The translations under genes were made by a program, and so were the position numbers. Of a stretch of DNA of 64,000 nucleotides, positions 1 to 8,975 are shown one piece after another (within the stretch, counting starts at the first letter, position 1; each line of letters starts with the position of its first letter). A model generated the notes under the pieces. That model was not told the origin of the DNA. It was given only the letters and a program-made list of their open reading frames with translations, and searched no databases. The stretch comes from a bacterium (GTDB lineage: Bacteria > Zhuqueibacterota > Zhuqueibacteria > Zhuqueibacterales > Zhuqueibacteraceae), in contig JAKLJX010000030.1 of the NCBI GenBank assembly GCA_023150945.1, forward strand, positions 1 to 64,000. The letters are read 5' to 3'.

Positions 1-330
1 CACGGAATCAAGTGCTTAGCCTTGATCCGCTACCCAAAAAGCTTCAAAAAAATCTTCATCTGCGGAAGTTGGGCTAGGTCAGATTCACTGCGGAGACGCA
101 GAGGCCGCTGAGAATTCAGACCATCCCGGCATGCCAACTCTGCGGTAGTCTTCGCAATGTAAATTTGTCGAGTTAACAGGATTTGTGTCTTGACGTGACC
201 CCAGTTTCAAATTTCCCCGGTTTGACTGCCTCACGCCGGCGCGCGCCTTCATCAGGCAGAAAGCTGCTTCCCCCTCACGCAACAAACATCCAACTATTTT
301 GTCCCAAATAACTTTCCCAACCAGACACCC
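1..330. other. Intergenic, no gene seen
   Basis: I see no convincing gene here. One 66-codon open frame on the minus strand (about 85-285) has low-complexity composition, no recognisable domain and no ribosome binding site, and I do not call it. The stretch resembles the repeat-rich intergenic DNA at the right end of the window in style. Confidence 0.5.
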
Positions 331-1398
331 TCAAGGATTGACCTCCGTCGACAGCTTGAACCGCACGATGCGGTTATTCCCCGTGTCCGCCACGTAAAGC
401 GTCTTGTCGAAAAACGCCACGCCCTGCGGATTGTGGAATTGCTTTTCCCCGGAGCCGGCGCTGCCAAACGATTGCTGTTCCTCGCCATTCGCCGAAAATT
501 TCAACAGCGCGTTCAGCTCGGCATCAATCACGTAGATGTTGCCTTCCGCGTCGACCGCCACGTCTTCCGGTTGCAAGAACTTGTCCGCGGCAAAGAGATC
601 AAAATTGCCCTCGGCCGGATTCAGCCGCGGTGCGTAGCCGAACTCACCGGCCGTCAGCCATTGCACCTTGAAGGAATTCTGGCCCGTCATGCAGAAAATG
701 AAATCCGGCGAAAAATCCCGCAGCGCCGTGATGCCGCTGGGATTGGAGGCCGACATGATGCCCAAGCCATTGGCTTCGAGATTGGCGGCATCCGGAACGC
801 GCACCTGAAAGCTCTCCGGGAAGACCAGAATCTGATTGTCATTCTTCTCATTGCCGGTCGCCGTGACGAGATAGTTGATGACCGCGCGGCCCTGCACCGA
901 CTGCAATTGGGCGGCAATGCCGGTGTAGCGCCGATCGGGATTGTCGACCTCGGTGAAAACGGCCTCCACCGGCGCCTGCGCAATTTGATGCTGCACCGCC
1001 ACCAAATTGAGGCGGTAAATCTTGTTACTGCCGGTCACCGCCAGCAGATTCAGTTTCGTATCCTGCGTCAGCGCCACCGGATTGTCGATGGTTTGCGATT
1101 GTCCCAGCAGATTGCCCGCCAAATCCAGCATCAGAATGCGATCGTTGCCGGTGTCGGCAATGTAAATCAACGGCTCGCGGCCCACGAGCACGTCTTGCGG
1201 CTGGCTGAGAGCATATCCGGTTTCCGCGTTCCACACCGGCCGCAGTTGCAGGTAAGTCGTATCGCTCACCACCGTCGTGCCATCGCTGCCCTCGGGTTGC
1301 TGCGGCAGCGGAAATTTTTCGCCGCCACACGCGAAGCTGCCCACTGCCAGCACCAGCAGCGCCCGCCTCAGCAGGCTAGTTGCGTTGCCCAAGCTCAT
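331..1398 (-). CDS. NHL-repeat beta-propeller lipoprotein
   Basis: A 355-residue exported protein. The N-terminus has a hydrophobic segment ending in GSFACGG, which looks like a somewhat weak lipobox. The rest contains NHL-type blades: IYIADTGNDRILMLDLAG near residues 75-92, a middle blade with PEDVAVDAEGNIYVID, and a last blade with LYVADTGNNRIVRF. NHL propellers usually bind proteins or ligands and are often surface-exposed, and no catalytic residue can be assigned. The start at 1398 is chosen because it places the signal peptide correctly; the open frame continues upstream without one. The gene overlaps the end of the molybdenum-hydroxylase FAD subunit by 23 bp on the same strand, so it may be co-transcribed as the last gene of that group, but a functional link is only inferred. 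Confidence 0.8.
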   Translation of the reverse strand: MSLGNATSLLRRALLVLAVGSFACGGEKFPLPQQPEGSDGTTVVSDTTYLQLRPVWNAETGYALSQPQDVLVGREPLIYIADTGNDRILMLDLAGNLLGQSQTIDNPVALTQDTKLNLLAVTGSNKIYRLNLVAVQHQIAQAPVEAVFTEVDNPDRRYTGIAAQLQSVQGRAVINYLVTATGNEKNDNQILVFPESFQVRVPDAANLEANGLGIMSASNPSGITALRDFSPDFIFCMTGQNSFKVQWLTAGEFGYAPRLNPAEGNFDLFAADKFLQPEDVAVDAEGNIYVIDAELNALLKFSANGEEQQSFGSAGSGEKQFHNPQGVAFFDKTLYVADTGNNRIVRFKLSTEVNP

Positions 1399-2239
1399 AC
1401 AAAGCCCTTGCGAGTATGTTGCCCGCGATCGTGCGGCGATAGAGGGCGGTGGAGCGCACATCGGAAATCGGCTGCACTTCCGCCATCATTTGCTCGCGTG
1501 CCGCCGCGATGCGAGCGGGGGAAAGGGATTGATTCTGCAACAGCGCCTCGGTTAGCGGCGCACGCATTACCGTGGGCGCGACGCTGCCCAGGGCAATCCT
1601 GATGAAATCCACCCGGCCCGGCTGCGTTTGTTGCAGCAGCAGCGCCATCACCACTTTGGAAATGGCCTGCGCCTGGCGGGTGCCCACTTTGCGAAAATAG
1701 TGCTGCTCCTGCGGCCGGCGTTTCGGCAGGATCACTGCCAGCAGCAATTCATCCGCCGCCAGCACGGTGCGGCGATAGCCGGTGTAGAACGCATTGAAAG
1801 GCACCAGGCGCATGCCGCGGCTGCTGCCGATTTCCAACTCCGCCTCCAGCACCGCGAGCACGGGCAGCGTGTCGCCGGCGGGCGAGGCATTGACGATGTT
1901 GCCGCCCAGGGTGCCGCGGTTTTGAATTTGCCGGGCGCCGATCACGCCGGCCGCTTCCGCCAAAATCGGCGCGTGTTGCTGCACCGGCGTCGAGCGCATG
2001 AGTTGCGTGTAAGTCGTCAACGCGCCGATGCGCACGGACTCGTTTGTTTCCGCTATGCCGCGCAATTCCGCCAGCGGCCACACATTCAAATAAGCCGGAG
2101 GGCATTCCGTGCGCGCGTGAAGCGAAACCATCAAATCGGTACCGCCGGCCAGCACTTTGATGCGGCCCTGCTCCTGCGCCAGGAGTTGATAGGCCTCCGC
2201 CAGCGTGCGGGGTGACCAGGCTTGGATTGTCGAAATCAT
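1376..2239 (-). CDS. Molybdenum hydroxylase FAD-binding subunit (XdhB/CoxM type)
   Basis: A 287-residue medium subunit of a xanthine-dehydrogenase family enzyme. It passes electrons from the 2Fe-2S centres through FAD to NAD or another acceptor. The FAD-contact motifs of the family are present: LAGGTDLM at residues 30-37 and RGTLGGNIVNASPAGD at 108-123, followed by the C-terminal CO-dehydrogenase flavoprotein domain. The length is typical. It lies directly downstream of the 2Fe-2S subunit (48 bp gap) and the molybdopterin subunit, giving the order Mo, FeS, FAD in the direction of transcription. The substrate (xanthine, nicotinate, an aldehyde or another heterocycle) cannot be read from the sequence. 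Confidence 0.9.
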   Translation of the reverse strand: MISTIQAWSPRTLAEAYQLLAQEQGRIKVLAGGTDLMVSLHARTECPPAYLNVWPLAELRGIAETNESVRIGALTTYTQLMRSTPVQQHAPILAEAAGVIGARQIQNRGTLGGNIVNASPAGDTLPVLAVLEAELEIGSSRGMRLVPFNAFYTGYRRTVLAADELLLAVILPKRRPQEQHYFRKVGTRQAQAISKVVMALLLQQTQPGRVDFIRIALGSVAPTVMRAPLTEALLQNQSLSPARIAAAREQMMAEVQPISDVRSTALYRRTIAGNILARALYELGQRN

Positions 2240-2287
2240 GCGGACTCGCGAGTTGAAAGAATTGCGCTCAATCGCGGAGGAGCAGCT

Positions 2288-2761
2288 TTATTTCTGAGGT
2301 TCGAGCCGGCCGCTTGCTGCCGCGGCAATGGCATCGATGATTTTCATGTAGCCGGTGCAGCGGCAGAGATTGCCGGCAATCGCGGCTTTGATTTGTTCGC
2401 GCTCCGGTGCAGCATTTTCCTCGAGAAAAGCCGTGGCGGCCAGCAACATGCCGGGCGTGCAAATGCCGCATTGCGCCCCGCCATGTTCCAAGAAGGCCTG
2501 TTGCACCACGCTCAATCGCCCGCCGTCTGCCAGGCCTTCCACGGTAATGATCGTGCTCGCTTCCACTTGGCAGGCTGGCACCAGGCAGGCGTTGACCACT
2601 TCGCCGTTGAGAATCACCGAGCACGAACCGCATTCGCCTTCTCCGCAGCCTTCCTTGGTGCCGGTGAGATGCAAATCCTCGCGCAGCACGTCGAGCAGGC
2701 GCTTCATCGGCGGTGTTTCCACCTGGCAGGCTTTGCCGTTGACTTCGAAGTGAATTTCCAT
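2288..2761 (-). CDS. Molybdenum hydroxylase 2Fe-2S subunit
   Basis: A 157-residue small subunit with both iron-sulfur domains of the xanthine-oxidase family. The plant-ferredoxin-like cluster uses C39, C44, C47 (CGEGECGSC) and C59. The second, helical cluster uses C98 and C101 (CGIC) and C133 and C135 (CRC). All eight ligands are intact. The protein carries electrons from the Mo site to the FAD subunit. It is encoded between the other two subunits on the same strand with short gaps, so a heterotrimer from one operon is the expected arrangement. There is no signal peptide, so a cytoplasmic location is likely. Confidence 0.93.
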   Translation of the reverse strand: MEIHFEVNGKACQVETPPMKRLLDVLREDLHLTGTKEGCGEGECGSCSVILNGEVVNACLVPACQVEASTIITVEGLADGGRLSVVQQAFLEHGGAQCGICTPGMLLAATAFLEENAAPEREQIKAAIAGNLCRCTGYMKIIDAIAAAASGRLEPQK

Positions 2762-2809
2762 CGCGCAGTCGCACTCCTGAGTGTTGCTGAGCCCACGCCG
2801 CAGTTGCGC

Positions 2810-5170
2810 TCAAGCGCCGGCTATGCTCGGCGGCATTTCGCCGGTTGCGGATTGTGCCCGGGCGAGGGCGGCTTGCAGCTTTTCCGGAGTCATCGGCACT
2901 TCTTCCGGCAGCACGCCGGTCGCGTGCCACACCGCCGCCGCCACGGCCGCCGCGCCGCCATCCATCGGCAGTTCGCCGATGCCCTTGGCGCCGTGCGGGC
3001 CGAAAGGATAGGGATTCTCGATCAGCACCACCTGCATTTCCGGGGCATCCAATGCGGTGGGAATGAGGCAGGTGGTCATGCGATCGTTGAGCACCCGGCC
3101 GTTTTCCATGATCACCTCCTCGATGGTGGCATGGCCCACGGCCTGCAGCGTGCCGCCTTCGATCTGGCCTGCCAGCAGCAGCGGATGCAACGCCTTGCCG
3201 CAATCAATCGCCGAAACGCATTCCAGCACTTTGACTTCAAAGGTGTCCAGATCGACCTCGACTTTGGCGACCTCCGCGCCCCAGCCAAACACCGGATAGG
3301 CATCGCCGCGATAGGTGTCATCGTCCCACTTGATATCGGGCGGCAGCGAGTAGCCATGCAACACGCGCAGCTCGCCTTCAGCTTCGAAATACTGCCGGGC
3401 GAGATGCGCGAAACTGATCGCGCTGCGATGATCGATCCACAACTCGCCGTTGTGCAGCCTGGCGTCCGGTGCCTCCCACTTTTCCGCGGCAAAGCGCTCG
3501 AGCCTGTTTTTCATTTCGCGGGCGGCGTCCTGCAGGGCCTTGCCCACGATCATGCACGTGCGCGAGGCCACGGTTGGGCCGCTGTCCGGCACATAAGCGG
3601 TGTTGGGCTGCGCGAAGACGACGTCGTCATAGGAAATGCCCAGCGCTTCAGCGGCGAGTTGGCAGAAGACGGTTTCCGTGCCCTGGCCCATTTCGATGGA
3701 GCTGGTGAGAATCCGCACTTTGCCTTCCGGCAGCAATTCCACGCCGGCGCGGGTGGGCAGCCGGGCCTCGCCGCTACCGGTGAAGCCGGCTCCGTGATAG
3801 AACAGCGACAATCCGGCACCGAGGCGCTTGTGTGAGCCGGAGGATTTTGCCGCTGCTGCGCGTTCTGCTTCATAATGTGCGCGTTGCACCGCCGCCTCCA
3901 AAACTTGTTCGGCGCTTACGCTGAGCGTGAGCTTCTGGCCGGTGGCGGTAATGTCGCCGGTCCGCACGAGATTTTTGCGGCGCAGCTCGAGCGGAGAAAG
4001 GCCGAGCGTTTGCGCAATGCGGTTCATTTGCATTTCATAAGCAAAACAAGTCTGCGGCGCGCCGAAGCCGCGAAACGCACCGGCCGGCGGCGTGTTGGTG
4101 GCCATCACGCGCGCGCGAATGCGTACGTTGGGGCAGCGGTAGGGGCCGAGCGCATGAATCGCGCCGCGCGAGAGCACCACGGCGCTCAGTGTGGCATAGG
4201 CGCCGCCGTCCATGATCACCTCGATATCGGCGGCCACCAGCCGGCCGTCGCGGGTCACTCCGGTTTTGTGATGCACCAGCGCGGCGTGGCGCTTGGTGGT
4301 CGCGGCGATGTCTTCGCGGCGATCATAGACCAGCTTCACCGGCTTGCCGGATTTCCACGCCAGCAGTGCGGCATGGCCGGCGATCATGTTGGGATATTCC
4401 TCCTTGCCGCCGAATGCGCCGCCGGTGGTGGTTTGCACCACGATCACCTTGTCATCGGGCAGATTGAACAGCGTCTTGATGGCCTTGTGCACGTAGTATG
4501 GGCACTGCAGTGAGCCTTGCAGCGTGAGCGAGCCGTCGGCGCCGGGGATGGCGATCATGCCCTGCGGCTCGATGTACACGTGCTCCTGCAAGCCGGTGCG
4601 ATAGGTGCCCGCGACGATGACTTCGGCCTGGCGGAATCCGGCCTCGAGATCACCGCGTTCGATGCAGTATTTTTTGATGGTGTTGTCCGGCGGCCGGATG
4701 ATCATGCCGGCGTCGCCGCTTTCACCGGCAGCGATGGCCTGCTGCATGTGCAGCACCGCCGGCTTCTCTTGGTAGGAAATTTGAATGTGGCGTGCGGCCT
4801 CTTCCAGCAGCTCGCGGTCGCCGCAGGCCAGCAGCAGAACCGGCTCGTCGTGATGCTGCACTTCGCGTTCCACCAGCAACGGCTGGTCAGCTTCGATCAA
4901 CGCCACCACGTTGCGGCCGGGAATGTCGCGATAGTCGGCCACCACGACGGCGGACCAATCGAATTGCGGGTCGAAGTGAATCGCGGTGATGGTGCCGCGC
5001 GCAATCGTGCTGCGGATGGTTTTGCCGTACAGCATGCCGGGGTAGGTGAGATCGTCGACGTACTGCGCCTGTCCCATGATCTTCGCCTGGCCCTCTTTGC
5101 GCACCACGTTCTTGCCGACAATGGATTCGCCCGGGGGCAGATTTTGCTGGAATTGATCTTCGCGATACAT
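2810..5170 (-). CDS. Molybdenum hydroxylase molybdopterin-binding subunit (XdhA/CoxL-like)
   Basis: A 786-residue large subunit. Family motifs are in order: the N-terminal a/b hammerhead domain (GKNVVRKEGQAKIMGQAQYV from residue 19), GGAFGGKEE at 250-258, GAFRGFGAPQ at 364-373, EMGQGTET at 493-500, and the catalytic loop GAKGIGE at 727-733, where E733 corresponds to the essential active-site glutamate. The AYRXSFR motif of Mo-Cu CO dehydrogenases is absent, so this is a hydroxylase of the xanthine, aldehyde or nicotinate type rather than a CODH. There is no Tat signal, so the enzyme should be cytoplasmic. Only 7 bp separate it from the upstream thioredoxin-like gene. Confidence 0.92.
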   Translation of the reverse strand: MYREDQFQQNLPPGESIVGKNVVRKEGQAKIMGQAQYVDDLTYPGMLYGKTIRSTIARGTITAIHFDPQFDWSAVVVADYRDIPGRNVVALIEADQPLLVEREVQHHDEPVLLLACGDRELLEEAARHIQISYQEKPAVLHMQQAIAAGESGDAGMIIRPPDNTIKKYCIERGDLEAGFRQAEVIVAGTYRTGLQEHVYIEPQGMIAIPGADGSLTLQGSLQCPYYVHKAIKTLFNLPDDKVIVVQTTTGGAFGGKEEYPNMIAGHAALLAWKSGKPVKLVYDRREDIAATTKRHAALVHHKTGVTRDGRLVAADIEVIMDGGAYATLSAVVLSRGAIHALGPYRCPNVRIRARVMATNTPPAGAFRGFGAPQTCFAYEMQMNRIAQTLGLSPLELRRKNLVRTGDITATGQKLTLSVSAEQVLEAAVQRAHYEAERAAAAKSSGSHKRLGAGLSLFYHGAGFTGSGEARLPTRAGVELLPEGKVRILTSSIEMGQGTETVFCQLAAEALGISYDDVVFAQPNTAYVPDSGPTVASRTCMIVGKALQDAAREMKNRLERFAAEKWEAPDARLHNGELWIDHRSAISFAHLARQYFEAEGELRVLHGYSLPPDIKWDDDTYRGDAYPVFGWGAEVAKVEVDLDTFEVKVLECVSAIDCGKALHPLLLAGQIEGGTLQAVGHATIEEVIMENGRVLNDRMTTCLIPTALDAPEMQVVLIENPYPFGPHGAKGIGELPMDGGAAAVAAAVWHATGVLPEEVPMTPEKLQAALARAQSATGEMPPSIAGA

Positions 5171-5177
5171 GGCTGAG

Positions 5178-5945
5178 TCACTGCTGCAGGATTTTTTCCA
5201 GTGCCGCTTCGAGGTCGCGCACCGTGAAAATGATGCGCTGGGTAACCGTACCGTAGCGATTCCCCACGAACGCTTCGTGCAGCACCTGGCCGCTGGGAGA
5301 GAGCAACCAGATCGCGGGCAGGGAATGGCTTTGCCGGTCGCTGGCCGGTTTGAGTTTGCCCATCCACGGGAAAATCGAATCAGAGAAGGCCACGCCCTCG
5401 GCGTACTTCTTGCGATTGAACATCAGCCGGAATTTGGGATCGAAATAGATGCGATCGAACGGAATGACGCGGTTGTCCTGCAACGCACAGGTCGTCTGCA
5501 CGAAGCGTTCGTATTCCTGCTGCCAGGCCGGGTCGCTCTCGGGCAGCGCGAGAAACGTGTCGCCGGGGTAACCGTAATCCTGCTCGCTGTAGACCGGCGG
5601 GCAGGCCACGGCCACGAAGGTGACGCCGCGTTCGCGATATTTGAGATAGAGGTAATTGGAAATCGGCAGGTCGTTGAAGGAATCGTTGCACCAAATGCCG
5701 CCGTAGGTTTCAACCGGGCTGGCGCTGGCGCCGCCGAACAGCAGGAGGTAGATGACTTTGGTCTCCGGGCCGGCAAGCTCGAGCAGATGTTTCTTTTCAC
5801 CGATGCGATTGTAGACAAAGGTCTCGGATGCAATCGTCTCGCCCACTTGGTAACTCGGCTGGGCGGGTTTGTTGGTTTGCGGCTGGGCGACGACAATCGC
5901 CGGCAGCATGGCCGCCGCCAGCGCGAGAAGAATCGATCGCAGCAT
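5178..5945 (-). CDS. Exported thioredoxin-like-fold protein without CxxC
   Basis: A 255-residue protein with a clear signal peptide (about residues 1-20, ending AIVVAQ). The body follows a redoxin-like pattern: a predicted beta strand (KVIYLLLFGGASASP), then GGIWCNDSFNDLP, later VTFVAVACPPVYS, and a late cis-Pro-like segment HSLPAIWLLSPSGQVLH. The cysteines are isolated (one in GIWCND, one in VACPP, one in TTCALQ) and there is no CxxC. It is therefore not an ordinary thiol-disulfide oxidoreductase; a peroxiredoxin-like or structural role is possible. It is the first gene of the minus-strand group containing the Mo hydroxylase, 7 bp upstream of the large subunit. Family assignment is moderate and function is unknown. 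Confidence 0.65.
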   Translation of the reverse strand: MLRSILLALAAAMLPAIVVAQPQTNKPAQPSYQVGETIASETFVYNRIGEKKHLLELAGPETKVIYLLLFGGASASPVETYGGIWCNDSFNDLPISNYLYLKYRERGVTFVAVACPPVYSEQDYGYPGDTFLALPESDPAWQQEYERFVQTTCALQDNRVIPFDRIYFDPKFRLMFNRKKYAEGVAFSDSIFPWMGKLKPASDRQSHSLPAIWLLSPSGQVLHEAFVGNRYGTVTQRIIFTVRDLEAALEKILQQ

Positions 5946-6275
5946 GCAGATTTCCCTTTTGAGTGCTCCTGAGGACGCCGGAAAGTAGGCAATGATCGCT
6001 TGAATGTCAAATCGAAAGTCAACCGGCGGATATGGATTCCGTCACGGTGGTAAACGCCGCGCAGACGTCCCGCCGGCAGTCGACATGCTGACTGCGTTAC
6101 CCACAGTCACTGTGGCATGGCGCGGCCGCAAGAAATTCCCAATTGCGGATTGCCGGTTTGATCTTTATATTCCGCGCGCAATTGCCCGGCGGGTCGCCGG
6201 GGCTGCAGGTTTGCGCGGCGAGGTCTCTGCGCATCATCTGCAGTGCCGCAAGATCATCAACCAAAGGAGGCTGTT
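5946..6275. promoter_or_regulatory. Divergent intergenic region (promoters inferred)
   Basis: This 330 bp stretch separates the minus-strand thioredoxin-like/Mo-hydroxylase group from the plus-strand hydrolase/Nudix pair. It should hold promoters for both directions. I see no clear operator, riboswitch or terminator. The only definite signal is the strong ribosome binding site AAAGGAGG at 6263-6270 before the hydrolase ATG at 6276. Confidence 0.45.
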
Positions 6276-7067
6276 ATGAAAGTCGTTCGTCCCGCATTCA
6301 TTCTGGTGCTGGCGGCCATGGTTACTGCCTTTGCCGAAGTCCGGCACGAGCAGGTGACCTATGCTGCCGGCGGCGTGACGATGAAGGGATATCTCGCCTA
6401 TGATGACGCGGTGAAAGGCCGCCGTCCCGGCGTTCTGGTGGTGCATGAATGGTGGGGCCATAATGAATATGCCCGCCACCGCGCCGATATGCTGGCGCAG
6501 CTTGGCTACACTGCGCTGGCCGTCGATATGTATGGCGACGGCAAGCGCGCCGAGCATCCCGAAGACGCCGGCAAATTCGCCGGTGCCGTGATGCAAAACA
6601 TGCCCGCCGCCCAGGCGAGATTCGAGGCCGCCCTGGCACTGCTCAAAAAACACCGCACGACGGATTCCACCCGCATTGCGGCGATCGGCTATTGCTTCGG
6701 CGGCGGCGTGGTGCTGCAGATGGCGCGCCTGGGCGTGGCTCTCAAGGGCGTGGCGAGTTTTCACGGCAGCTACGGCACGCAAACGCCGGCGCAGCCGGGA
6801 AAGGTGAAAGCGGCGGTGCTGGTGTGCCACGGCGCGGCGGATCAATTTGCCACGGCGGAGCAGATCGCGGCCTTGCAGAAAGAGATGACGGACGCCAAGG
6901 TCGACTTCCAGTTCATTTCGTATCCCGATGCCAAGCACAGCTTCACCAACCCGGCAGCCGACAGCGCGGCCCAGAAGTTCAACCTGCCGCTGGGTTACAA
7001 TCGTGCCGCCGACGAAAAGTCCTGGGCCGACCTGCAGCAATTCTTCAAGAAGATTTTCAAGAAATGA
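6276..7067 (+). CDS. Exported dienelactone hydrolase family protein
   Basis: A 263-residue alpha/beta hydrolase with a short signal peptide (residues 1-20). The dienelactone-hydrolase triad is visible: nucleophile C140 in GYCFGGG, D189 in HGAADQF and H221 in AKHSF. The HEWWG motif at 57-61 supplies the glutamate that orients the cysteine. The family hydrolyses dienelactones or other esters; this exported subfamily has no firm substrate. The start at 6276 is supported by AAAGGAGG with a 5-nt spacing; the open frame extends upstream but has no better start. The stop codon overlaps the ATG of the Nudix gene (ATGA), so the two are translationally coupled. Confidence 0.88.
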   Translation: MKVVRPAFILVLAAMVTAFAEVRHEQVTYAAGGVTMKGYLAYDDAVKGRRPGVLVVHEWWGHNEYARHRADMLAQLGYTALAVDMYGDGKRAEHPEDAGKFAGAVMQNMPAAQARFEAALALLKKHRTTDSTRIAAIGYCFGGGVVLQMARLGVALKGVASFHGSYGTQTPAQPGKVKAAVLVCHGAADQFATAEQIAALQKEMTDAKVDFQFISYPDAKHSFTNPAADSAAQKFNLPLGYNRAADEKSWADLQQFFKKIFKK

Positions 7068-7597
7068 GCACAGTCGCGGCCATGCCCCACCGGGATCACA
7101 ATCATAACGACGCGCGCTTCGCTCAGATCGACTGGGCCAACTGGCAGCCGCTCATGCGCGCCACTCTGCTGTTTGTGATGCAGGACAGCCGGCTGTTGCT
7201 CATCCGCAAAAAGCGCGGACTGGGCGCCGGCAAAATCAATGCGCCGGGCGGCCGCATCGATCCCGGTGAAACGCCGCGCCAGTGCGCCATTCGCGAGGTG
7301 CAGGAAGAATTGTGCATCACGCCGCTGGACGTGGAAGAGCGCGGCACGCTCCGCTTCCAGTTTGTGGATGGCTTGGCACTGCACGTGCGCGTGTTCACCG
7401 CCACCGCCTGGGAGGGTGAACCGCAGGAGACCGAGGAGGCCACGCCGTTGTGGACTCCGATCGATCACATTCCCTATGACGAGATGTGGGCCGATGATCG
7501 CCTCTGGCTGCCGCAGATGCTGGCGGGCAGACGCTTTGACGGCCGCTTCTTGTTCGAGCAGGATCGGCTGCTGGCGCACGAGTTGGAAGTTTATTGA
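7064..7597 (+). CDS. MTH1-like Nudix hydrolase (8-oxo-dGTPase type)
   Basis: A 177-residue cytoplasmic Nudix protein. The Nudix box runs G63-RIDPG-E69, seven residues, then R77-E-V-Q-E-E82 and LCI; the usual Gly near the end is C84. The flanking sequence is unusually like the MTH1/NUDT1 branch: [11 protein letters not shown] before the box and MWADDRLW at 141-148, matching the MTH1 W-x-DD signature that binds the oxidised purine. Sanitation of 8-oxo-dGTP or 2-OH-dATP is therefore likely. The ATG at 7064 overlaps the hydrolase stop codon. Confidence 0.88.
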   Translation: MSTVAAMPHRDHNHNDARFAQIDWANWQPLMRATLLFVMQDSRLLLIRKKRGLGAGKINAPGGRIDPGETPRQCAIREVQEELCITPLDVEERGTLRFQFVDGLALHVRVFTATAWEGEPQETEEATPLWTPIDHIPYDEMWADDRLWLPQMLAGRRFDGRFLFEQDRLLAHELEVY

Positions 7598-7696
7598 CGC
7601 CCGGTTGCCGGTGTTGGGGGGAGAAAAAAAAGCGCGGCGCAGAGCCAGACTGCTTTTTCGCAGCGCGCATAGTGCCCCTCGCACCTTGCTTGATCA

Positions 7697-7736
7697 CCGT
7701 GGAGAAACCGTTCCGTTGGGATCGATTTCTCCACGG
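7697..7736. terminator. Inverted repeat between convergent genes, possible bidirectional terminator
   Basis: CCGTGGAGAAA at 7697-7707 pairs perfectly with TTTCTCCACGG at 7726-7736 over 11 bp with an 18-nt loop. It lies in the 180 bp between the convergent Nudix and ispF genes. There is no strong U-tract, so terminator function is inferred from position and stem only. Confidence 0.5.
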
Positions 7737-7777
7737 CAAGCTTTCCCGCCCGATGCCTGCCTTCCCCATTGCATTCG

Positions 7778-8266
7778 TTAGCGGAGCGACTCTTGCTTTT
7801 GTTCGATCAACGCCACGGCAAAAGCGGCTGCGCCTTCCTGCCGGCCGATGAAGCTCAACTTTTCCGAGGTGGTTGCTTTGATGGAGATTTGAGTGGGAGC
7901 GAGGGAGAGGGCAGAGGCAAGATTTTCGCGCATCTGTGGAGCGAAGCGCATGACCTTGGGCGCCTCGAGCACGAGGGTGGAATCGATATTGATGATGGTA
8001 TAGTGCTGCTCGCCCAGCAGCCGGGCAATCTCCTGCAGCAGCAGCAGGCTGGAGACATTGGCGAAGCGCGGACTGCTATCCGGAAAATGTGTGCCCAAGT
8101 CGCCGAGATTGGCGGCGCCCAGCAGCGCGTCGCCGATGGCGTGGCTGAGCACGTCGGCATCCGAGTGGCCGGCAAAGCCGGTGTCATGGGGAATGGTGAC
8201 CCCGCCGAGAATCATCGGCCGACCGCTGACCAGCGGATGAACATCGTAGCCAAAACCTACGCGCAC
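7778..8266 (-). CDS. ispF: 2-C-methyl-D-erythritol 2,4-cyclodiphosphate synthase
   Basis: A 162-residue enzyme of the MEP isoprenoid pathway that cyclises CDP-ME 2-phosphate to MEcPP. Zinc ligands D8 and H10 (GYDVHP) and H42 (LSHAIGD) are present, as are HSDADV and the C-terminal TTSEKLSFIGR motif. The family begins directly at this motif, so the start is the GTG at 8266-8264; an upstream ATG at 8353 would add 29 residues encoded inside ispD. With the GTG start the gene overlaps the 3' end of ispD by 10 bp, suggesting translational coupling. IspD and IspF catalyse non-consecutive steps of one pathway and are often adjacent or fused. Confidence 0.94.
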   Translation of the reverse strand: MRVGFGYDVHPLVSGRPMILGGVTIPHDTGFAGHSDADVLSHAIGDALLGAANLGDLGTHFPDSSPRFANVSSLLLLQEIARLLGEQHYTIINIDSTLVLEAPKVMRFAPQMRENLASALSLAPTQISIKATTSEKLSFIGRQEGAAAFAVALIEQKQESLR

Positions 8267-8967
8267 GTGCCGAGCTCCCGCGCAAAGAGTTCCGCCACTT
8301 GCAAATCGCTCGGCGTGGTGATTTTCAAGTTCTTCTCCTCCCCCTCCACCCACACGACTTTGCCGCCCACGTGTTCGATCAATCCCGCCTCATCGGTGGC
8401 GTAATAGTTTTCTTCGCGTGCCCGCTTGAACGCCTGCTTGAGCGCGCGCGCGCGAAAGGCCTGCGGGGTCTGTGCCAGCCGCAGTATTTCGCGATTCACC
8501 GTCTTGGTGATGTTTTGTGCGGAAATTTCCTTCACCGTGTCCTTCGGCGGCACGCCCGGAATGCAACCCTCGGCCTGCTCGCAGCCGGCGAGCACGCGTG
8601 CCAGCAGGCCGGGCGAGAACAGCGGCCGCACGGCATCATGCACCACGACCACGCTGCCGGCGGAAGGATTGAGCGCTTGCAAGCCCGCCCACACCGAGTC
8701 CTGGCGATGCTCACCGCCGGTGACCAGAGGGCGGCACTTCTTGATCTGAAAGCGGGCGATGATCTCGCGTTCGATGTAAGACTCCCAACCCGCTGCCGCC
8801 ACCAGCGCCACCGCGGTAATTGCCTCCGCTTGCTCGAAGCGCAGCAGCGTGTGCGCCAGAATGGGGCGGCCGCAGAGCAGGAGAAACTGCTTGGGCAATT
8901 CGCTGCCAAACCGCGTTCCCTGCCCGGCGGCGACGATGATCGCGGAAGCTTGCACGCCGTTCTCCAT
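8257..8967 (-). CDS. ispD: 2-C-methyl-D-erythritol 4-phosphate cytidylyltransferase
   Basis: A 236-residue MEP-pathway nucleotidyltransferase that makes CDP-ME from MEP and CTP. It has the nucleotide-binding loop AAGQGTRFGSELPKQF (from residue 13), VVVHDAVRP, and the C-terminal ITTPSDLQVAE motif. The start at 8967 (MENGVQASAIIVAAGQG) fits the family; a longer frame to 9018 would overlap queA. It lies 8 bp downstream of the queA stop and overlaps ispF, so queA, ispD and ispF are probably one transcript. Confidence 0.94.
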   Translation of the reverse strand: MENGVQASAIIVAAGQGTRFGSELPKQFLLLCGRPILAHTLLRFEQAEAITAVALVAAAGWESYIEREIIARFQIKKCRPLVTGGEHRQDSVWAGLQALNPSAGSVVVVHDAVRPLFSPGLLARVLAGCEQAEGCIPGVPPKDTVKEISAQNITKTVNREILRLAQTPQAFRARALKQAFKRAREENYYATDEAGLIEHVGGKVVWVEGEEKNLKITTPSDLQVAELFARELGTCA

Positions 8968-8975
8968 GGACTGGA

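Noticed and set aside
2810-5170. Aerobic CO dehydrogenase large subunit
   Set aside because: The Mo-Cu site loop with its cysteine (AYRXSFR type) is absent; the sequence in that region is GAFRGFGAPQ, as in xanthine and aldehyde hydroxylases.
5178-5945. Thiol-disulfide oxidoreductase of the TlpA type
   Set aside because: There is no CxxC motif; only isolated cysteines.
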